Both the position numbers and the translations under genes were made by a program. From contig DRKV01000378.1 of assembly GCA_011051635.1 (NCBI GenBank), positions 1 to 8,837 on the forward strand: a DNA stretch of 8,837 nucleotides, written 5' to 3'. Positions 5,639 through 8,837 of this stretch are shown piece after piece. Position 1 is the stretch's first letter. The number at the start of each line of letters is the position of its first letter. The notes below the pieces were generated by a model. It ran no database searches. It was not told the DNA's origin and saw nothing but the letters and a program-made list of their open reading frames with translations. This stretch comes from Chloroflexota bacterium. Its GTDB lineage: Bacteria > Chloroflexota > Anaerolineae > Anaerolineales > DRKV01.

Positions 5639-7425
5639 TGCCGCCTGCCCTCTTGCGGAGGGCCTCCTGCCGGGGACGGCTGGCCTTGTGGCTGACCTTC
5701 GCCGCGCTGGGGGGCCTCCTGTTCTCCTTCCTGCCCTACTCTGTTGTCAAACCTTTGGGGGATGCACTCGTCCCTGACGGCTCCCTGGACCTGCTCACCC
5801 CGCAAGCCTTCTCTCACATCCAGACCCTGCTTCGGGAGGGCGCGCTCCTTTGGGGAGCGGCGCTGCTCGCCCTGTGGTCGGCGGGAGAACGCGCCGAAGC
5901 CGCCCTGTGCGGTCTGCGCCGCCGCCGAGAGGCGCTGCCCGCCCGCCTGCGCGCTGACGCCCGCGCCCTCCTGGGCCTGCTCCGCCGCCGTCCGCACCCG
6001 GCCACGCTCTGGCTGCTGGCCTTCCTGACCCTGACGGCGGCCTGGCTGCGCGCCCTGTGGCTGGATGCGCCCATGCAGTACGACGAAGCCTACACCTACG
6101 CCGCTTTTGCATCCCGCCCGCTGCGCTACGTGGTCAGCGATTACCACCTGCCCAACAACCACATCTTCCACAGTTTGCTGGTGCATTTCAGCGCCGCACT
6201 TTTCGGCGTGCATCCCTGGAGCGTGCGCCTGCCCGTCTTCCTGACCGGCGTCCTGCTCGTCCCGCTGGGGTATCTGACCGCCCGCCTGCTCTACGACCGC
6301 CCGACGGCCATCCTGACCGCGGCGCTGATAACCGTCTCGCACCCGCTGATTCTCTACGCCGCCAACGCCCGCGGCTACACCCTCCTGACTGCCTTCACCC
6401 TGCTGGCGCTCTCCCTGGCGGCCCTCATTCTGCGCCGCGACAACCTCCTGGCCTGGGCGGGGCTGTCGCTGGTCGGGGCGCTGGGAGCCTGGACGCTGCC
6501 CGTCATGCTCTACCCTTTCTCCATGACGCTGGCCTGGCTGGGGCTGGGTTGGCTGTTGGGGGATGCCGGGCGTCCCCGTCCCCGCGCTTTTTTGCTGAAG
6601 TTGCTCCTCTGCGGGGCAGGGGCGGCTCTCGGGGCGGGGGCGCTCTACACCCCCGTCCTGCTCACCAGCGGGTGGGAGGCCCTGGCAGGCAACCGCTGGG
6701 TCTCGCCGCTTTCCTGGCCCGATTTTTGGGAGAATCTGCCCCTGCGCCTGGGCAACACCTGGCAGGAGTGGCACGCCCAATGGCCCTCTCCGCTCGTCTG
6801 GCTGGGGAACGCCGGCGTCGCAGCCGCCATGCTCGCCGGCAGGCGCGTGCGCCGTTTTGCCGCTCCCCTGTGGGGTGCAGCCCTGCTTGGCATCTTCCCC
6901 TTTTTGGTAATCCAGCGCGTCGCCCCCATCCCCAAAGTGTGGCTCTTCTTTCTGCCTATCTGGTGGATGTGGACGGCGGCGGGAATGCGGCTGCTCCTCG
7001 GAAAGGCGCTGCGCCTTTTGGGAGTGCAGCAATCTCAAAGGCGGCTCGTCCCTGCCTTTTTGGCGGGCGCGGTGCTCCTGGGGGTGGCTGCCATCCCCTG
7101 GGAGACGGGCATCCGCTCCCGTACCACGCGCAGTCCCCTGGATGAAATCCCGCAGGCGGCGGCCTACATCCAGGCGCACCGTCAGGCAGGGGATGGCGTT
7201 CTCGTCCCCGACCCGCTCAGCGCCCCGGCGTGGTTCGCCTTTGCCGAGCAGGGCGCAGGGCGCGAAGTTTTCGTGGACCGCAATCCCGAAGGAGATTTCA
7301 GCCACGTGTGGGTCATCCTGAATCCCAAACAGCACCGCCCGGAACGCGTGCTCCCGCAAGCGGAGTGGCCTGCGCCCGCCCTGCGCCTTCCCCACCTGGA
7401 TGTTTACCGTCTGGAGGCTCCCTGA
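5635..7425 (+). CDS. GT39-like polytopic membrane glycosyltransferase
   Basis: A 596-residue membrane protein of the GT-C fold, resembling the dolichyl-phosphate-mannose / ArnT-type glycosyltransferases (GT39, PMT_2) that use lipid-phosphate sugars at the outer face of the membrane. After a transmembrane segment at about 123-143, the motif MQYDEAYTY places the acidic pair D150-E151 in the first outer loop, as expected for the catalytic base. Further family-like stretches are NNHIFHSLLVHFSAALFG (174-191), HPWSVRLPVFLTGVLLVPLGY (split over 193-213) and YAANARGYTLL (241-251). About ten further hydrophobic segments follow, then a soluble C-terminal domain from about 500. The first 120 residues, with two hydrophobic stretches and an arginine-rich stretch (94-119), precede the usual domain start and are unusual. 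ATG 5635 overlaps the upstream stop by four bases. Acceptor and sugar are unknown. Confidence 0.85.
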   Translation: MMPPALLRRASCRGRLALWLTFAALGGLLFSFLPYSVVKPLGDALVPDGSLDLLTPQAFSHIQTLLREGALLWGAALLALWSAGERAEAALCGLRRRREALPARLRADARALLGLLRRRPHPATLWLLAFLTLTAAWLRALWLDAPMQYDEAYTYAAFASRPLRYVVSDYHLPNNHIFHSLLVHFSAALFGVHPWSVRLPVFLTGVLLVPLGYLTARLLYDRPTAILTAALITVSHPLILYAANARGYTLLTAFTLLALSLAALILRRDNLLAWAGLSLVGALGAWTLPVMLYPFSMTLAWLGLGWLLGDAGRPRPRAFLLKLLLCGAGAALGAGALYTPVLLTSGWEALAGNRWVSPLSWPDFWENLPLRLGNTWQEWHAQWPSPLVWLGNAGVAAAMLAGRRVRRFAAPLWGAALLGIFPFLVIQRVAPIPKVWLFFLPIWWMWTAAGMRLLLGKALRLLGVQQSQRRLVPAFLAGAVLLGVAAIPWETGIRSRTTRSPLDEIPQAAAYIQAHRQAGDGVLVPDPLSAPAWFAFAEQGAGREVFVDRNPEGDFSHVWVILNPKQHRPERVLPQAEWPAPALRLPHLDVYRLEAP

Positions 7426-7485
7426 GACGTTTTCCTCTCGGAAAAAACCCCTTGACGCGCCCTTTTAGAAACACGGCCTTTGGGG

Positions 7486-7491
7486 TATAAT
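7486..7491 (+). promoter_or_regulatory. -10 box of the rpmH operon promoter
   Basis: A perfect TATAAT in GGGGTATAATCGGG about 107 bases upstream of the L34 start. At 17-bp spacing the -35 is TTTTAG (7463-7468), a weak match. A fine TTGACG at 7452-7457 is 28 bp away, too far for a normal promoter. Expected start of transcription is near 7498, giving a ~100-base leader. Confidence 0.75.
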
Positions 7492-7507
7492 CGGGCGGCG
7501 TTAATTC

Positions 7508-7565
7508 CGCGGGGTCTTGCCCCGCGCTTTGTTTGCCCAATGCAGCGCGCCTTGCGGGGCGCGTC
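7508..7565 (+). promoter_or_regulatory. Structured 5' leader of rpmH (two hairpins)
   Basis: Within the presumed leader, CGCGGGG (7508-7514) pairs with CCCCGCG (7520-7526) over a TCTTG loop and is followed by a short T-rich stretch CTTTGTTTG. A second stem, CGCGCC (7546-7551) with GGCGCG (7558-7563), follows. This layout would suit autogenous or growth-linked control, but nothing shows it functions. The gap from 7426 to 7597 holds no other gene. Confidence 0.45.
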
Positions 7566-7597
7566 TGACACTCTCAACACAGACAAGGGAAAGTACC

Positions 7598-7774
7598 ATG
7601 CCGAAACGAACATACCAACCCAAAGTCCGCCGCCGCCTGCGCGTGCACGGCTTTCGCGCTCGCATGAAGACCCGTGGTGGTCGTCAGGTGCTGAAGCGCC
7701 GCCGCCTGAAGGGGCGCGTTCGCCTGGCTCCGAAGATGAACAACCACACCAAGCGCATCAACTGGAACAGTTAG
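7598..7774 (+). CDS. rpmH: 50S ribosomal protein L34
   Basis: A 58-residue, extremely basic large-subunit ribosomal protein that binds 23S rRNA. The family signature is clear: KRTYQP near the N-terminus, then HGFRARMKTRGGRQVLKRRRLKGRVRLA (residues 18-44, shown here by its start HGFRARMKTRGGR). A usual L34 ends shortly after this point; here about 13 extra residues (ending TKRINWNS) follow. The start is supported by AAGGGA at 7585-7590. It is the first gene of the conserved rpmH-rnpA-yidD block. dnaA, which often neighbours rpmH, is not present upstream. Confidence 0.96.
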   Translation: MPKRTYQPKVRRRLRVHGFRARMKTRGGRQVLKRRRLKGRVRLAPKMNNHTKRINWNS

Positions 7775-7849
7775 ACTACCTACAGAGGACAGGTTGCTCC
7801 GGCAATATCCCCGCTCCCCTGTGCTCTCCCACGTGCCTGGGTTAGCGGC

Positions 7850-8182
7850 GTGAAGCGCAGATTCCGCCTACGACAATCCACAGACTTCAAGCGGGTGCGG
7901 CAATCCGGAAAATCTTATGCCCACCCGCTTGTTGTGTTGATTGTCCTGCCCAACCCGGAAGGCGGCCTGCGCTTCGGCGTATCGGCGGGGCGCTCGGTGG
8001 GGAATGCGGTGCAGCGCAACCGCGCCAAGCGGCGCATCCGGGCTGTGCTGAGCGAATTGCAGCCCCGCATCGCTTCCGGCTGGGACATCGTGGTGCTGGC
8101 CCGCCGCGGCATCCACACCGCCGATTACGCCGCCCTGCGCGCCGCCCTGGAACAACTTCTCCGCCGGGCAGGGGTGCTGTAG
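7850..8182 (+). CDS. rnpA: Ribonuclease P protein component
   Basis: A 110-residue basic protein subunit of RNase P, which helps the catalytic RNA cut the 5' leader from pre-tRNAs. Visible family features are the N-terminal RFRLRQSTDFKRVRQSG, the FGVSAGRSVGNAVQRNRAKR signature (RNRAKRR at 56-62) and the WDIVVLARRG strand near 78-87. GTG 7850 is the only usable start; it has no clear Shine-Dalgarno. It lies 75 bases after rpmH and in the same reading frame; the frame between them has no other stop, so only the rpmH TAG separates the two. Translation may depend on coupling within the operon. Confidence 0.95.
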   Translation: MKRRFRLRQSTDFKRVRQSGKSYAHPLVVLIVLPNPEGGLRFGVSAGRSVGNAVQRNRAKRRIRAVLSELQPRIASGWDIVVLARRGIHTADYAALRAALEQLLRRAGVL

Positions 8183-8192
8183 TTTTCCGTTT

Positions 8193-8519
8193 ATGACCGC
8201 CCAACACGAACACACCCGCGACGAGGAACTCTCCGTCTTCTACCTGCCGCACGATTACTCGGACGAGCCGCGCCTGGCCGATTTGCCGCGCACGCCGGGG
8301 TACTGGCCGCGGCTGGCGCTCCTGGCCTTCATCCGCCTGTACCAGAAGACTTTCTCGCGTGCCCTGCCGGTCAATACCTGCCGTTTCTACCCCACCTGCT
8401 CTCATTACGGGTATCAGGCGATTTACAAATACGGGGCGCTGAAGGGTGGTCTCATGGCTGTCTGGCGCGTCCTGCGCTGCAACCCCTTCAACCCCGGCGG
8501 TTACGACCCCGTCCCCTAG
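8193..8519 (+). CDS. yidD: YidD membrane protein insertion efficiency factor
   Basis: A 108-residue YidD (UPF0161, 'haemolytic' domain) protein, a small membrane-associated factor linked to YidC-dependent insertion. The core runs from about residue 41: LLAFIRLYQKTFS, then NTCRFYPTCSHYGYQAI with C63 and C69, and LRCNPFNPGGYDPVP at the end with C96. About 40 polar residues precede the core, longer than the usual N-terminus. It starts 10 bases after rnpA with no evident Shine-Dalgarno, consistent with coupling. The order rpmH-rnpA-yidD is the widely conserved one; yidC would be expected next. Confidence 0.94.
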   Translation: MTAQHEHTRDEELSVFYLPHDYSDEPRLADLPRTPGYWPRLALLAFIRLYQKTFSRALPVNTCRFYPTCSHYGYQAIYKYGALKGGLMAVWRVLRCNPFNPGGYDPVP

Positions 8520-8520
8520 A

Positions 8521-8646
8521 TTTGCCGCCGGGAGCCTGGAAGTCTCCCGCTGGCGGGTGAGAAGTCCGCTCTGCGGACTTGGAAAACCCGGGGGAGGGGT
8601 TCCAGCCCTGCCCAAAGCGTGCCCGTTTGCCGCTTTCTGCAGAACA
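8521..8646 (-). repeat. Multi-hairpin dispersed element, copy 2 (inverted)
   Basis: Read on the minus strand, this matches copy 1 at 4411-4541. It has the same 19-base block (8595-8613 on the + strand), the same AAGTCCGC / GCGGACTT palindrome (8562-8580), CCAGCGGG and GGCGGCAAATC, with diverged spacers. Hairpin A keeps loop CTGGAAC with one C-C mismatch in the stem. Hairpin C keeps a 5-bp stem with loop CTTCCAG, still complementary to loop A at 6 of 7 positions. It begins 2 bases after the yidD stop, so the yidD mRNA would carry it as a 3' structure. Confidence 0.85.
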
Positions 8647-8657
8647 TAAGCGCCCCC

Positions 8658-8737
8658 CTTTCCCACTTTCCCACCCGCAAACTTCCTCACTTGCAAACTT
8701 TCCCACTTGCAAACTTTCCTACTTTCCCATTCCCCTA
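8658..8737. repeat. 8-bp tandem array, 10 units, ending at a start codon
   Basis: Ten consecutive octamers in exact phase. CTTTCCCA occurs four times, CTTGCAAA twice, and the rest (CCCGCAAA, CTTCCTCA, CTTTCCTA, TTCCCCTA) are variants. One base (C8738) separates the last unit from the ATG at 8739. As in the 7-bp arrays, sequence varies but spacing does not slip. Because the array is pyrimidine-rich on the + strand, the downstream gene has no Shine-Dalgarno. Confidence 0.9.
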
Positions 8738-8738
8738 C

Positions 8739-8837
8739 ATGAAACGTCTTATCCTGATTGCAACCTTTCTCCTGCTTACGTTCAGCCTGAGCGCCTGCTC
8801 CGGCAGTTTCGCGCCCACCAGTTGGCCCGGCCTCAGC
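8739..8837 (+). CDS. Lipoprotein, 5' end only
   Basis: The first 33 residues of a gene that runs off the window. MKR is followed by a hydrophobic core and the lipobox L17-S18-A19-C20, a clear bacterial lipoprotein signal peptide; the mature protein begins CSGSFAPTSWPGLS. Its place after yidD is that of yidC, and some YidC proteins are lipoproteins, but these first mature residues do not look like YidC. A lipid-anchored beta-propeller or other solute-exposed protein inserted before yidC is an alternative that cannot be tested here. No Shine-Dalgarno precedes the ATG. Confidence 0.7.
   Translation, partial: MKRLILIATFLLLTFSLSACSGSFAPTSWPGLS

Noticed and set aside
5413..7395. Very long open frame on the minus strand under the GT39-like gene
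   Set aside because: Gln/Gly/Arg-rich translation without domain features; a GC-rich shadow of the + strand gene.
7429..7447. TTTTCC / GGAAAA hairpin after the GT39-like gene as a terminator
   Set aside because: The stem is only six weak base pairs and no T-run follows on the + strand.
7452..7491. TTGACG paired with TATAAT as a standard promoter for rpmH
   Set aside because: The spacing is 28 bp, far from the usual 16-18; only the -10 box is kept as a call.
7480..7845. 121-codon open frame overlapping rpmH in another frame
   Set aside because: Low-complexity composition; L34 in the other frame is unmistakable and the overlap is a by-product of its GC-rich codons.
7872..7880. CAATCCACA as a DnaA box near the rpmH block (possible origin)
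   Set aside because: It matches the TTATCCACA consensus imperfectly, is single, lies inside rnpA, and no AT-rich unwinding region or dnaA gene is nearby.

Overview
The window looks like chromosomal DNA from a GC-rich, free-living bacterium, most likely a Chloroflexota member of the Anaerolineae type. That placement is an inference from protein style and gene set (HtrA and S41 envelope proteases, a UPF0104 plus GT39 membrane pair, the rpmH-rnpA-yidD block, leaderless-type TATAAT placement) and from the abundant short-period intergenic repeats; no database search was run. All recognised genes are on the + strand. There is no sign of a phage, plasmid, IS transposase, CRISPR array or tRNA.

Layout. 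1-72 is the tail of an unidentified upstream gene. 61-214 is a strictly 7-bp-periodic degenerate array. 237-1276 is a two-gene unit: a 74-residue single-pass membrane protein and a family I CoA-transferase alpha subunit without its beta partner downstream. A second 7-bp array (1252-1328) supplies the last codons and stop of the CoA-transferase gene. 1428-2804 is a CtpA-type S41 protease, closed by a textbook intrinsic terminator (2829-2865). 3109-4257 is an HtrA-type trypsin-like protease with one PDZ domain.

The 355-bp gap at 4258-4612 is full of inverted repeats: two mutually exclusive hairpins just after htrA, a CCCTCTCCC/GGGAGAGGG-type hairpin, a ~130-bp element (copy 1), a second short fragment of the hairpin family, and a TATAAT box that appears to start a leaderless transcript. 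4613-7425 is a translationally coupled pair: an eight-TM-type UPF0104/LPG-synthase-like membrane protein and a GT39-like polytopic glycosyltransferase, plausibly handling lipid-linked substrates at the membrane. 7486-8519 holds the classic rpmH-rnpA-yidD block (L34, RNase P protein, YidD) behind a strong TATAAT and a structured leader. The ~130-bp element recurs in opposite orientation right after yidD (copy 2), followed by an 8-bp-periodic array that runs to one base before the ATG of a lipoprotein cut by the window end.

The genes themselves are ordinary housekeeping and envelope genes. The unexplained signal is in the non-coding DNA: (i) length-locked but sequence-degenerate 7- and 8-bp arrays packed against gene ends and starts, and (ii) a two-copy element that folds into hairpins whose two 7-nt loops are exact reverse complements of each other, a kissing-loop geometry.
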